A stretch of 64,000 nt of DNA from Paraburkholderia sp. (GCF_024281035.1 NZ_JAMXLH010000052.1:62001-126000); one strand, 5' to 3'; positions 17,423 through 26,520 are shown, counted from the first letter of the stretch. Notes: generated by a model not told the origin, from the letters alone. Translations and numbers: made by a program.

Positions 17423-18607
17423 ATGGCACACCTTCCCCAGATCAAAATCCCCGCCACGTATATTCGCGGCGGCACCAGCAAAGGCGTGTTCTTTCGTCTG
17501 CAAGACCTGCCCGCAGCGGCACAGCAGCCGGGCGAGGCGCGCGACCGGCTGCTCATGCGCGTGATCGGCAGCCCCGATCCCTACGGCAAGCAGATCGACG
17601 GCATGGGCGGCGCAACATCGAGCACGAGCAAGACCGTGATCGTCGCGAAGAGCGGCCGTCCCGGGCACGACGTCGACTATCTGTTCGGCCAGGTCGCCAT
17701 CGAGCGCGCATTCGTCGACTGGAGCGGCAACTGCGGCAATCTCTCGGCGGCGGTCGGCCCTTTTGCGATCAGCGCAGGCCTCGTCGACCCGGACCGCGTG
17801 CCCGATAACGGCGTTGCGGTCGTGCGCATCTGGCAGGCGAACATCGGCAAGACCATCATCGCGCACGTGCCGATGACGAACGGCCAGGTGCAGGAGACGG
17901 GCGGCTTCGAACTCGACGGCGTGACCTTCCCGGCAGCCGAAGTGAAGCTCGAATTTCTGGACCCCGCCGCCGAAGAAGAAGGCGCGGGCGGCACGATGTT
18001 CCCGACCGGCCAGCTCGTGGACGACCTCGAGGTGCCGGGCGTCGGCACGCTCAAGGCCACGATGATCAACGCGGGCATCCCGACGATCTTCGTCAATGCC
18101 GAGGCGATCGGCTACACCGGCACCGAGCTTCAGGACGCGATCAACGGCGACGCCGCCGCGCTCAAGAAGTTCGAGACGATCCGCGCGTACGGCGCGTTGC
18201 GCATGGGCCTCATCAAGCAACTCGATGAAATCGCCACGCGCCAGCACACGCCGAAAATCGCGTTCGTCGCGAAACCGCAGGCTTATACATCGTCGAGCGG
18301 CAAGCGCGTCGGCGCCGAAGACGTCGACCTGCTCGTGCGCGCGATGTCGATGGGCAAGCTCCACCACGCGATGATGGGCACGGCGGCTGTGGCAATCGGC
18401 ACGGCGGCGGCCATTCCGGGCACGCTCGTCAATCTCGCGGCAGGCGGCGGCGAGCGCAACGAGGTGCGCTTCGGCCATCCTTCAGGCACGCTGCGCGTGG
18501 GCGCCGAGGCGAGCGAGGAAAACGGCGAGTGGATCGTCAAGAAAGCCATCATGAGCCGCAGCGCGCGCGTGCTGATGGAAGGCTGGGTGCGCGTCCCGCA
18601 AGACTGA
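17423..18607 (+). CDS. prpF: 2-methylaconitate cis-trans isomerase PrpF
   Basis: PrpF isomerises the trans-2-methylaconitate made by AcnD to the cis form used by a hydratase to form 2-methylisocitrate. The 394-residue protein belongs to the diaminopimelate epimerase-like fold family. The N-terminus TYIRGGTSKGVFFR, the MGGATSSTSKT segment, WSGNCGNLSAAVGPFAI (conserved Cys) and TMINAGIPTIFVNA match the family. The last gene of the prp operon, it ends before a very strong terminator. No PrpD gene is present, consistent with the AcnD/PrpF variant of the cycle. Confidence 0.95.
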   Translation: MAHLPQIKIPATYIRGGTSKGVFFRLQDLPAAAQQPGEARDRLLMRVIGSPDPYGKQIDGMGGATSSTSKTVIVAKSGRPGHDVDYLFGQVAIERAFVDWSGNCGNLSAAVGPFAISAGLVDPDRVPDNGVAVVRIWQANIGKTIIAHVPMTNGQVQETGGFELDGVTFPAAEVKLEFLDPAAEEEGAGGTMFPTGQLVDDLEVPGVGTLKATMINAGIPTIFVNAEAIGYTGTELQDAINGDAAALKKFETIRAYGALRMGLIKQLDEIATRQHTPKIAFVAKPQAYTSSSGKRVGAEDVDLLVRAMSMGKLHHAMMGTAAVAIGTAAAIPGTLVNLAAGGGERNEVRFGHPSGTLRVGAEASEENGEWIVKKAIMSRSARVLMEGWVRVPQD

Positions 18608-18631
18608 TTGTCTTCAGGCGCGGCTGATGCA

Positions 18632-18671
18632 AAAACGCCGTCCCCGCATAGGCTCGCGGGGACGGCGTTTT
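18632..18671 (+). terminator. Strong bidirectional terminator after prpF
   Basis: A 16-bp stem, AAAACGCCGTCCCCGC paired with GCGGGGACGGCGTTTT, has an 8-nt loop. A4 on one side and T4 on the other let it serve both prpF (plus) and the convergent lipoprotein gene (minus). Confidence 0.9.
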
Positions 18672-18726
18672 CGTATCCCGGCCCAGGAATTCGTCGCGGC
18701 GGGAATCACGCCCTGGCGCTGTGCGC

Positions 18727-19629
18727 TCAGCTCTTCGGCGGAAGATACGGCATCGGATCGACCGGCTTGCCGTCGCGGCGCACCTCGAACAGCACGGCCA
18801 CGCGGTCGTTCTTTTCGCTGCCCATCTCCGCGATCTGCTGCCCCTGATGCACGGTGTCGCCGATCTTGACCAGCAGGCGGCGGTTATGGGAGTACGCGGT
18901 CAGGAAGTCCTTGTTGTGCTGGACGATGATCAGGCTGCCGTACTCGTTAAGGCCCGTGCCGGCGTACATCACCTTGCCGTCGGCGGCGGCGCGCACCGGG
19001 TCGCCCGCCTTGCCCGCGATCTCGATCCCGCGTGTCTCGCCGGCCTGGAACGCCTCGACCACCGGCCCCTGCGCGGGCCAGACAAGCGCGACGCTGCGCG
19101 CATGCCGTGCAACCTCGGCGGCTACCGCGCGGTTTCCGGCAGCGTTTCCAGCCGTGTTTCCGGCCGTGCTTCCAGCCATATTCCCGGCTGCGTTCGCCGC
19201 CGTTGCGCCGGAACCGGCCGCCTGCACGGTGATGGTCTGCTTCGAGACGATCTTCAGCGACTGGCCGGTACGCAGACGGCCCGTCTTGCCACGATTCCAG
19301 GCCTGCAGATCCTTCACGGAACAGCCGTGAAGCTTTGCGATCCGCGCTAGCGTATCGCCGCGCCGCACGCGAACCCAGGTCGTCTTTGTCACGACCTTCG
19401 TGACCGGCGCTGACGCAGCCGCGGGTGCGGGCGCAGTCGCCTGCGCGGACGCCGCTGCGGCATCGGAAGCCGGCGCTGCGCCTGACGCCGCAGCCTGATC
19501 CGGCTCCGGCCCGGCCGGCTGTTGCTGCTGGCCGAAGTTGGCACAGCCTCCCAGCAGGGCGACAAGTCCGACCCCGGCCCAAACGCGCTTCAAACGGTCG
19601 ATACGCCGGCCGCTACCTTCTTTAAGCAT
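18727..19629 (-). CDS. NlpD-like LysM/LytM lipoprotein
   Basis: An outer-membrane lipoprotein resembling NlpD, which activates a peptidoglycan amidase during cell division. From the ATG at 19629 (preceded by AGGAGG) a signal peptide ends in the lipobox LLGGC (Cys about 24). A Gln/Ala/Pro-rich linker, a LysM domain (WVRVRRGDTLARIAKLHGCS..., about 95-145), an AGNx-repeat linker and a LytM/M23 domain (about 185-295) follow. The M23 zinc ligands are missing: TRGIEIAG in place of H-x3-D and AVLFEVRRDGK in place of LHFEIR, as in NlpD/EnvC, so it should be a non-enzymatic activator. It is not next to rpoS or surE here, so it may be a paralogue; I leave the symbol blank. Confidence 0.88.
   Translation of the reverse strand: MLKEGSGRRIDRLKRVWAGVGLVALLGGCANFGQQQQPAGPEPDQAAASGAAPASDAAAASAQATAPAPAAASAPVTKVVTKTTWVRVRRGDTLARIAKLHGCSVKDLQAWNRGKTGRLRTGQSLKIVSKQTITVQAAGSGATAANAAGNMAGSTAGNTAGNAAGNRAVAAEVARHARSVALVWPAQGPVVEAFQAGETRGIEIAGKAGDPVRAAADGKVMYAGTGLNEYGSLIIVQHNKDFLTAYSHNRRLLVKIGDTVHQGQQIAEMGSEKNDRVAVLFEVRRDGKPVDPMPYLPPKS
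19131..19200 (-). repeat. 12-nt tandem repeat in the NlpD-like linker
   Basis: About five degenerate 12-nt units encode Ala-Gly-Asn-[TAM] in the linker between the LysM and LytM domains. Confidence 0.65.
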
Positions 19630-20279
19630 GTACGCCTCCTGCTCTAGTCGCGGTGGACAGTGTGCGATGCACGCGGCAAGCGCGGCGCGGTGTGCGGCGT
19701 CTGGCGCGCTCCCGGCGTCGCGTGGCACCGGCGTTTCATCTCACCCGGCCCGCATCGATCCACATCTATCTGAGCCCCTTCTTACGGCAAAAGGCTCCCT
19801 TCACCACTTAACCGCCCGCATTCAGCGGACGATCGCAATCAAGAAATCGACTTGGCATTGTAAAGCGCATTCGCGGCGTTCTGGCCGCCCGGAACACTCT
19901 GATACAAAAGCTTACAAGCGCGATCCGGCACTCGTAACAGCCTTCGGCTCAACACGGGTGCAATACCGCGGCGCATGCCGACCTTAAACGCTTATCGGCA
20001 CGTGCGTGCGCAAACTTGAACGGGCATGCGGCGCGCGATGAAGGCAACAAGAAATTAAGAGAATATTTACCTGAATCAAGCGACCGACTTCATGGCGGGG
20101 AACCTGAATGTCACAATCCGGTCTTTCCCTTACCTGCTGCCCGGCCAGACGGGACACTTCATCCCGACCACCGGCGCCTCGCGCCCCACGGCCTCATTCC
20201 ATCGCCGATTGACACAGCCGCCCGATACCCGCGCGCATCCTGCGTTGCAGCGCGTCGCCGCGGCCTGTTAGCAAGACCC
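19630..20279. other. 650-bp intergenic region, no convincing gene
   Basis: This is the divergent region between the NlpD-like lipoprotein and the OpgC-like gene. It is locally AT-richer (about 19,830-20,080). Open frames here, including an in-frame upstream extension of the OpgC-like frame from 20016, have no family similarity or ribosome binding site. A TTGACA occurs at 20209-20214 but without a good -10 partner. No RNA gene is seen. Confidence 0.5.
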
Positions 20280-21377
20280 ATGTCACAGCCATCCAGCCGT
20301 CTCGTCGAACTCGATTTTTTCCGCGGTCTCGTCCTCCTCGTCATCGTTGTCGATCACATCGGCGGCAGTATCCTCTCGCGCTTCACCCTGCACACTTACG
20401 CGCTGTGCGACGCGGCAGAGGTTTTCGTCTTTCTCGGCGGCTACGCGAGCGCCACCGCGTGGGCCGCGCTCTGCGCACGCCGCACCGAAGCCGCCGCGCG
20501 TCAGCGCTTCATCCGGCGCGCGTTCGAGATCTATCGCGCCTTTGTCGTCACGGCGCTCTTGATGCTGCTCGTCTCCGCGATCCTGGTCGCGTGCGACATC
20601 ACCGCGCCCAACCTCACCGTCACCGACCTCGACGACCTCGCTTTCGCCCCCGCCGCCGCCTTGAGCGATATCGTGCTGCTGCGCCGCCAGCCCTATCTGG
20701 CGGGCGTCCTGCCGATGTACGCCTGGTTCGCGCTCGCCGCGCCGCTGGCCCTGCCGCTCGCGTACAAGAAGCCGTGGTGGCTGCTTGCGCTCAGTCTCGC
20801 GCTGTGGGGGCTCGCGCCGCTTGCCACCCCCTGGCTGCCGCACGCCGCGGGCACGCAGTGGGACTTCAATCCGTTCGGCTGGCAGCTGATGTTCGTGTTC
20901 GGCGTCATCGCGCGCGCGCAGCCGGTCTTTCAGCGCGTGAGCGCGCACCGGCTCGGCTGGATCGTCACGCTCGCCGCGCTCGCCATCGTCGTGGCGTGCG
21001 CCGCCTGGCGGCTTTCCCCCGGCAACGCGGTCTTCGACAGCGATCTCAAGCGCAACCTCGCCTGGTTCCGCGCCCTGAACTTCCTCGGCATCGCGTGGCT
21101 CACGGCGCATACGGTCCGGCTCGGCTGGACGAAGCGGCTTGCCTGCGCGCTGCCGTGGATCGGACTCGTTGGCCGCAAAGGGCTGCTGTCGTTCGTGGCG
21201 GGCGCGGTCATCTCGCTCGTCATCGATTCGCTGCTCTACTGGTACACGGACGGTTATCTGGACGTGCCGCTCGGACTCGCCGCCGATGCGCTCGCGCTCG
21301 GCAGCCTGATGCTCGTCGTGCGCCTGTCCGGTCCGCTCGAACGCCTGCTGCCCGCAAAGGTCAAGGTCTCCGCCTGA
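20280..21377 (+). CDS. OpgC-domain integral membrane protein
   Basis: A polytopic inner-membrane protein of the OpgC/acyltransferase-3-like family. OpgC itself succinylates osmoregulated periplasmic glucans, but members outside opg operons are of unknown substrate. The 365-residue chain begins SRLVELDFFRGLVLLVIVVDHI, the typical opening with the conserved Asp-Phe-Arg-Gly and His, then AEVFVFLGGYASA, and has about ten hydrophobic helices. NPFGWQLMFVFGV and LNFLGIAWLTAH are also characteristic. The start at 20280 places the DFFRG motif at residue 11, as usual. It stands alone, 124 bp before a secreted esterase. Confidence 0.82.
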   Translation: MSQPSSRLVELDFFRGLVLLVIVVDHIGGSILSRFTLHTYALCDAAEVFVFLGGYASATAWAALCARRTEAAARQRFIRRAFEIYRAFVVTALLMLLVSAILVACDITAPNLTVTDLDDLAFAPAAALSDIVLLRRQPYLAGVLPMYAWFALAAPLALPLAYKKPWWLLALSLALWGLAPLATPWLPHAAGTQWDFNPFGWQLMFVFGVIARAQPVFQRVSAHRLGWIVTLAALAIVVACAAWRLSPGNAVFDSDLKRNLAWFRALNFLGIAWLTAHTVRLGWTKRLACALPWIGLVGRKGLLSFVAGAVISLVIDSLLYWYTDGYLDVPLGLAADALALGSLMLVVRLSGPLERLLPAKVKVSA

Positions 21378-21501
21378 AACGGCGCTGGCCCGCCACGCGG
21401 GGCGGCGGCCAGGATGATCGCCCGCGCCACGGGCGTCATCCGCCAGTTATGATCCGGTTCCGTCGCGTTCCTTTTGGTTCCTTTCGTTCCGCTTTGCCGC
21501 C

Positions 21502-22338
21502 ATGCGCAGACTCCTCCAGACAGCGCTGCTTGCGCTCAGCGCCGCGCTCGCCGTGCCCGCCTCGGCCAGCACGATCGCCGTGCACATGTTTCGCTCGGCC
21601 GCGCTTGGCCGCGCCTGGCCGTACGTCGTCTATCTGCCGACCGGCTATCGCGCCGACGGCCCGCACTATCCGGTGCTCTATCTCCTGCATGGCAACAACG
21701 GCGACGCGATGGACTGGATCACGCAGGGCGACCTGCAAATCGCGGCCGATGCGCTGATCGCCCGCCACGAGATCGCGCCGGTCGTGATCGTGATGCCGCA
21801 GGGCGGCATCGACTGGTACGTCGACCGCCGGGAGAAGATGGAGACGGCGTTCTTCGGCGACCTGATCCCCGAGATCGAAACGCACTTCGCGGTGGAGAAC
21901 CAGCGCAGCGGACGGGCGATCGGCGGCGTCTCGATGGGCGGCTTCGGCGCGCTGCGCTACGCGCTCGAGCACCCCGATGAATTTTGCGGCGCCCTGCTGC
22001 TCTCGCCCGCGATCTATTCGAACGATCCGCCGCCCACTTCGGCGGCACGGTACGTCGGCGTCTTCGGCGAGCACCAGTTCGATCCGCGCGTCTGGCACGA
22101 ACTCAACTATCCAGCGCTGTGGAACGGGTATTTCGCGCAGCCCGCACGCGTGTCGTTCTTTATCGCCTCGGGCGACGACGACCTCGTGATCCAGGCCGAA
22201 TCGTCGCTGCTCTATACGCGGCTGCGCGAGGCGGGCAACGCGGCGGCGCTGCGCATCGTCGACGGCGGCCACGTGTGGCCCGTCTGGCGCGAGGTGCTGC
22301 CCGCCGCGCTCAAGTACGCGCTGGCCTGCGTGCGCTGA
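21502..22338 (+). CDS. Secreted esterase (Esterase D / PF00756 family)
   Basis: An alpha/beta-hydrolase of the putative esterase family, predicted to be exported by a Sec signal peptide (MRRLLQTALLALSAALAVPASAS, cleavage near residue 23). Family motifs are VVYLPTGYRADGPHYPVLYL, LLHGNNGDAMDWI, VVIVMPQGGIDWYVD, the nucleophile elbow GGVSMGGFGALRYA (Ser about 145), and a late His in DGGHVWPVWR, with an Asp in between. The catalytic triad therefore looks complete. The substrate is unknown; relatives include S-formylglutathione hydrolase, feruloyl esterases and mycolyltransferases. It sits downstream of the OpgC-like gene but with its own spacing of 124 bp. Confidence 0.85.
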   Translation: MRRLLQTALLALSAALAVPASASTIAVHMFRSAALGRAWPYVVYLPTGYRADGPHYPVLYLLHGNNGDAMDWITQGDLQIAADALIARHEIAPVVIVMPQGGIDWYVDRREKMETAFFGDLIPEIETHFAVENQRSGRAIGGVSMGGFGALRYALEHPDEFCGALLLSPAIYSNDPPPTSAARYVGVFGEHQFDPRVWHELNYPALWNGYFAQPARVSFFIASGDDDLVIQAESSLLYTRLREAGNAAALRIVDGGHVWPVWREVLPAALKYALACVR

Positions 22339-22734
22339 CGCGCGCCGCAGCGGCTGCGTGCCGGCGTTCGTGCCCGGTTGCCGGGTTCGGAGCAGACGCG
22401 CGGCGAATCAGGTAATCTGCCATCTCTTCACGGATTGACGCCCGCTCACCGCGTGAAACGCATCCGCATCCTGCCCCGGTTCCCACGGTTGGCCCGGCTC
22501 CCAGGCGTTCCGCCCCTCTTCCGAACGCCCATTTCGTGTCGCGCTCCGGGCAACACTGCGTTGCACAAATCCGTGTAGTTGACGCAGATCCCCCGCAAAG
22601 CCCCATTCCTTCGTCATTTGCCACCTATCGACACGGGATTGTTGCGAATACTGGAATGGTGTTTCAACTGAGACACAATGGCACTTGCTGTCGGACAGGA
22701 ATAAATTCCTGGCACCCCACCTACGGAGCCGACA
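22339..22734. promoter_or_regulatory. Intergenic region with an 18-bp operator-like palindrome
   Basis: No gene is evident in these 396 bp. Close to the next gene, GTGTTTCA-AC-TGAGACAC (22659-22676) is a palindrome with one mismatch per arm, about 60 bp before the DUF3331 start. Two TGGCAC boxes follow, but neither has a -12 GC at sigma-54 spacing. Confidence 0.4.
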
Positions 22735-23022
22735 ATGAAATCCAAAGCGTGTCTCGCGCTAGACGGTGCCAACGGCGAGCGCATCGAAGTGCTCGAACAG
22801 AGCGATGGCGCGCTCGTGATCCGCTGGGTCGAGCCGGGGCGCTGTCACTATGGCGAACAGCGCTGGCGCCGGCGCTCGGCGCATACGTCGGGCACCTGCG
22901 CCGTGTCGCGCCGCAAGATCCGCCGCGGCGACGCCGTGTTCAAACCGGCTGAACGCCCCGCCCCGCTCAACGCATCGGTGATGATCGCCGCAGAAGTGTT
23001 CGGCGACCTCGTCAACAAATAA
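22735..23022 (+). CDS. DUF3331 domain protein
   Basis: A 95-residue cytosolic protein of the DUF3331 family, which is found mainly in Burkholderia relatives and has no known function. It has RIEVLEQSDGALVIRWVEPG, a Cys/Tyr-Gly-Glu segment (CHYGEQRWRRRSA), SGTCAVSRRKIRRGDAVFKP and a helical end. The overall pattern (two short beta-rich halves with conserved Cys and basic residues) would suit a small nucleic-acid-binding fold, but this is a guess. The start at 22735 follows GGAG. It is monocistronic and convergent with the thioesterase. Confidence 0.75.
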   Translation: MKSKACLALDGANGERIEVLEQSDGALVIRWVEPGRCHYGEQRWRRRSAHTSGTCAVSRRKIRRGDAVFKPAERPAPLNASVMIAAEVFGDLVNK

Positions 23023-23052
23023 TCCGCGCCACACTCGCCACTTTCGCAGCAC

Positions 23053-23553
23053 TCACCGCGCACGCCGCGGCGCGAGCCCGATGGCGCGCGCCGGGTGACG
23101 CGGTTCGAACCCCGCATCGGCTGCCCGCAGCGCGGCCACGCGTGCGAGCACGTCGGCATCGAACGCCGCTGCGCGCGGCCCCGACCGATCGACATGCAGC
23201 AACAATTGCTCGCTCGCCGACACCGGCTCCGGGGCATCGTCCGCATACATCTCCAGATAGACGTGAACGCGCTTCGCGTCGTGTTCGAGCACGCGCACAT
23301 CGACGCGCACGCGCGCGCCTTCCTTGATCTCGCGCAAATAAGTCAAATACGCTTCGAGCGTGTACATCGAGCGAGCGCGCGCGTCCCGCTGCGCTGAATC
23401 AAGTCCGATTGCATCGAGCAAAACGTCGGTCGCATAGCTGTAAATCAGCATGTAAAATGCGTCGCGCAGATGGCCGTTGTAGTCGACCCACTCCGCACGC
23501 ACAGTGTCCTGGTACACGACACTCGCCTCCCCCGCCCGCTTCTGGTGCGTCAT
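23053..23553 (-). CDS. Hotdog-fold thioesterase
   Basis: A 166-residue acyl-CoA thioesterase of the 4HBT type, similar to those linked with carnitine/betaine metabolism. The motif EWVDYNGHLRDAFYMLIYSYATD (about 20-42) is the canonical hotdog signature with a central helix. YLTYLREIKEGARVRVDVRVLEHDAKRVHVYLEM forms the following strands. A very good AAGGAGG precedes the ATG at 23553. No dehydrogenase or transferase partner is adjacent, so the substrate is unknown. Divergent from nrdJ across a 217-bp region with three hairpin repeats. Confidence 0.85.
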   Translation of the reverse strand: MTHQKRAGEASVVYQDTVRAEWVDYNGHLRDAFYMLIYSYATDVLLDAIGLDSAQRDARARSMYTLEAYLTYLREIKEGARVRVDVRVLEHDAKRVHVYLEMYADDAPEPVSASEQLLLHVDRSGPRAAAFDADVLARVAALRAADAGFEPRHPARAIGLAPRRAR

Positions 23554-23615
23554 CCCGCCTCCTTCGTTTTGCCGAGAGTGTAGCTTTCAGGGCGCCTTTT
23601 ACGCGGGTTATTATT

Positions 23616-23686
23616 GGGATGGGGCGAACGCCCGCCCAGGGGATGGGGCGAGCCCCGCTCAGGGGATGGGGTAAGTCCCCGCCCAG
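23616..23686. repeat. Three tandem 23-24-nt repeats, each a small hairpin
   Basis: Three consecutive units (24, 23, 24 nt) begin GGGATGGGG and end CCCAG/CTCAG. The inner stem changes in a paired way (GGGCG/CGCCC, GGGGC/GCCCC, GGGG/CCCC), keeping each unit foldable. They lie in the leader region 85-155 bp upstream of nrdJ. Confidence 0.65.
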
Positions 23687-23770
23687 GCAAGCGGTGTCCG
23701 GCACGGTCGGCTGCCTCTGCCCGTTAACCGCCGCGCGACGTCCGCGCGGCGCAACCCAAGGACCAGGTAC

Positions 23771-26350
23771 ATGGCCGAGAACGAGCCTCCAATTCCGCTC
23801 GCGGTTGCCCCGCAGCAATTCTCCCTCGACGTGATGCTCGAGAAATACGCCAAAGGCGACGAGCGCACCGCGGACGACATCTACCTGCGCGTCGCGCGCG
23901 GCGTCGCAATGGCGGAGCCGCCCGAACTGCGCGCCGAAATCGAGGCGCGTTTCGTCGACAACCTGCGCCACGGCGCACTCGGCGCCGGGCGCATCATGAG
24001 CGCGGCGGGCAGCGGCATCGCGGCCACGCTCATCAACTGCTTCGTGCAGCCCGTCGGCGACAGCATCCAGGGCTTCGACGACCAGGGCCGTCCGGGCATC
24101 TACGTCGCGCTTTTGCAGGCCGCTGAAACGATGCGGCGCGGCGGCGGCGTGGGCTACAACTTCTCGGCGATCCGCCCGCGCGGCGCACACGTTCATTCGA
24201 CCGGTTCGTGCGCCTCCGGGCCGTGCGGCTATATCGACGTGTTCGACGCTTCGTGCCGCACGGTCGAAAGCGCAGGCGCACGGCGCGGCGCTCAGATGGC
24301 GGTGCTCGATTGCGATCACCCCGATCTGCCCGAGTTCATCGAGGCCAAGCATTCGAAGGGACGCTGGAACAACTTCAACGTCTCGGTCGCCGTGACCGAT
24401 GCGTTCATGCGCGCCGTCGAAAACGACGAGATGTGGCAGCTCGTGCACCCCGCCGAGCCGTCGCCCGCGCTGCGCGCCGCAGAAGATTTGCAGCAGCGCG
24501 AAGACGGCATGTGGATCTACGACGAAAGACGTGCCCGCGATCTGTGGGACACGATCATGCGCTCGACCTACGACATCGCTGAACCCGGCGTCGTGTTCAT
24601 CTCGCGCATGAACGAGGACAACAACCTGCGCGCGAAGGAAGCCATTCGCGCGACGAACCCGTGCGGCGAGCAACCGCTGCCGGCGTACGGCTGCTGCAAT
24701 CTCGGGCCGCTCGATCTCACGCGCTTCGTGATCGATCCGTTCGCGCAGTTGAAGGGCGGCACGCCGGTATTCGACTGGGACGCGCTGGCCGAACGCACGG
24801 CGACGCAGGTGCGTTTCCTCGACGACGTGCTCGACGTGACCATCTGGCCGCTGCCGGAACAGGGCGCCGAAGCCGCGGCGAAGCGCCGGATCGGCGTGGG
24901 CTTCACCGGGCTCGGCGATACGCTCGTCATGCTCGGCATCCGCTACAACACGGAACAGGGCTGCGAATTCGGCGCGCAAGTGGCACGCACGATGCGCGAC
25001 GCAGCCTATCGCGCGTCGGTCGAACTCGCGCAAGAGCGCGGCGCGTTCCCGCTCTTCGAGGCGGAGACCTATCTCGAGGAAGGTACCTTCGCTTCGCGCC
25101 TGCCCGACGACATCAAGGATGCGATCCGCACGCACGGGATCCGCAACAGCCATCTGCTGTCGATCGCGCCGACGGGCACCGTGAGCCTCGCGTTCGCCGA
25201 CAACGCCTCGAACGGCATCGAACCCGCGTTCTCGTGGAGCTACCAGCGTACGCGCCGCATGAACGACGGCAGCAGCGAGACCTTCATGGTCGAGGACCAC
25301 GCGTGGCGCCTCTATCGCACGCTCGGCGGCAACGTGAACGCGCTGCCCGCCTACTTCGTGAGCGCGCTGGAGATGAGCGCGCAGGATCACATCGCGATGA
25401 TGGCGGCGGTACAGCCGTTCGTCGACACGTCGATCTCGAAGACCGTCAACGTGCCGGCCGATTACCCGTTCGAGGCGTTCGAAGGACTCTATCTCGACGC
25501 GTGGCGGCGCGGCCTCAAGGGGCTCGCCACGTACCGGCCGAACGAGACGCTCGGCGCTGTGCTGCAGACGCTGCCCACCGCTGCCGCTGCTGCCGCAGCC
25601 GAGGACACGCTCAACGACACGCAACAGGATCCGCTGCGCGTGGCGATCGATCACCGGCCGAAGGGCCAGTTGCCGGCCGTCATCGAAAAGATCGAGTACC
25701 GCACGCAAGCCGGCAAGGTGTCGCTTTACGTGGCGGTGTCGTTCCTCGAAGTGACGGGCCAGGTGGGCGGCGAATCGTTGACGATCGAGCGGCCCATCGA
25801 GTTCTTCATTCCGGTTGGTCAGCGCGACGAATCGCAGCAATGGATCACGGCGACGATGCGCTCGCTGTCGCTCGCCGCGCGCGGCGGCTTCATTGCACGC
25901 AATCTGCAGGATCTGCGCAAGGTGTCGTGGGATCGCGGGCAGGTGCGCTACGGCGAAACGCAGCGCCTCGACGGACACCGCACGCCGATGTGGCACGACT
26001 CCGAAGTGGCGGCGATCGCCTACGCGATTCAGCAGATCCTGCATCGCCGCGGCTTCCTCGATGCCGAAGGACGCCAGGTGCCGTCACGACTGCTCGCGCA
26101 ACTGCGCAACGAGCATCGGCGCGCCGCGGGTTCGGCACAGGATCAGACGGCGGCTGGCGCGCATGATGCATCGGCGCATTCCGGCGATCGCGCGCACGAC
26201 AACGCCAATGCAGCCCCGTCCGACACGAAGCACGGCACACTGCACGTGATGCTCGGCCGCAAGTGCGGATCGTGCGGCGCCAATGCAGTCATCCGCAAGG
26301 ACGGCTGCGATTTCTGCACGGCGTGCGGCGAAGTCGGAGCGTGCGGCTAA
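23771..26350 (+). CDS. nrdJ: Adenosylcobalamin-dependent (class II) ribonucleotide reductase
   Basis: It reduces ribonucleotides to deoxyribonucleotides with vitamin B12 as radical source, allowing DNA synthesis with or without oxygen. The 859-residue protein lacks an ATP-cone and starts at the barrel. It has the first redox Cys in LINCFVQPVGDS, GGGVGYNFSAIRPRGA, the active-site NPCGEQPLPAYGCCNLG (radical Cys and partner), and MNDGSSETFMVEDHA. A C-terminal tail (after about residue 790) bears KCGSCGANAVIRKDGCDFCTACG, a four-cysteine zinc-ribbon-like end typical of NrdJ. AAGGA precedes the ATG. No B12 riboswitch is visible upstream. A strong terminator follows. Confidence 0.94.
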   Translation: MAENEPPIPLAVAPQQFSLDVMLEKYAKGDERTADDIYLRVARGVAMAEPPELRAEIEARFVDNLRHGALGAGRIMSAAGSGIAATLINCFVQPVGDSIQGFDDQGRPGIYVALLQAAETMRRGGGVGYNFSAIRPRGAHVHSTGSCASGPCGYIDVFDASCRTVESAGARRGAQMAVLDCDHPDLPEFIEAKHSKGRWNNFNVSVAVTDAFMRAVENDEMWQLVHPAEPSPALRAAEDLQQREDGMWIYDERRARDLWDTIMRSTYDIAEPGVVFISRMNEDNNLRAKEAIRATNPCGEQPLPAYGCCNLGPLDLTRFVIDPFAQLKGGTPVFDWDALAERTATQVRFLDDVLDVTIWPLPEQGAEAAAKRRIGVGFTGLGDTLVMLGIRYNTEQGCEFGAQVARTMRDAAYRASVELAQERGAFPLFEAETYLEEGTFASRLPDDIKDAIRTHGIRNSHLLSIAPTGTVSLAFADNASNGIEPAFSWSYQRTRRMNDGSSETFMVEDHAWRLYRTLGGNVNALPAYFVSALEMSAQDHIAMMAAVQPFVDTSISKTVNVPADYPFEAFEGLYLDAWRRGLKGLATYRPNETLGAVLQTLPTAAAAAAAEDTLNDTQQDPLRVAIDHRPKGQLPAVIEKIEYRTQAGKVSLYVAVSFLEVTGQVGGESLTIERPIEFFIPVGQRDESQQWITATMRSLSLAARGGFIARNLQDLRKVSWDRGQVRYGETQRLDGHRTPMWHDSEVAAIAYAIQQILHRRGFLDAEGRQVPSRLLAQLRNEHRRAAGSAQDQTAAGAHDASAHSGDRAHDNANAAPSDTKHGTLHVMLGRKCGSCGANAVIRKDGCDFCTACGEVGACG

Positions 26351-26436
26351 CTGCTGTATCGGGCGTCTAATCCACGCGTGAGTGACGCCATAAGTTGAAA
26401 TTTGCACGGCGCGCAGCCGATGCAAAGTGCGACCCA

Positions 26437-26469
26437 CGAAGCCTGCCATCTCCTGGATGGCAGGCTTCG
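26437..26469 (+). terminator. Bidirectional terminator between nrdJ and the EAL gene
   Basis: A perfect 13-bp stem, CGAAGCCTGCCAT / ATGGCAGGCTTCG, with a 7-nt loop is followed by TTTGC on the plus strand. The flanking genes are convergent. Confidence 0.85.
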
Positions 26470-26520
26470 TTTGCATTCAGGGGGACGTTTTTTGCACTCG
26501 ACGAGCTCGCATCGGCGCAA

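Noticed and set aside
22679..22726. Sigma-54 promoter for the DUF3331 gene
   Set aside because: Two TGGCAC boxes are present, but no GC doublet lies at the required distance after either.
23554..23770. Cobalamin riboswitch upstream of nrdJ
   Set aside because: The region is short and I found no B12 box or the expected multi-helix pattern; only the three small hairpin repeats are present.
23399..26044. A long open frame antisense to nrdJ
   Set aside because: Same shadow effect. NrdJ motifs are clear on the plus strand, and the antisense product has no recognisable family.
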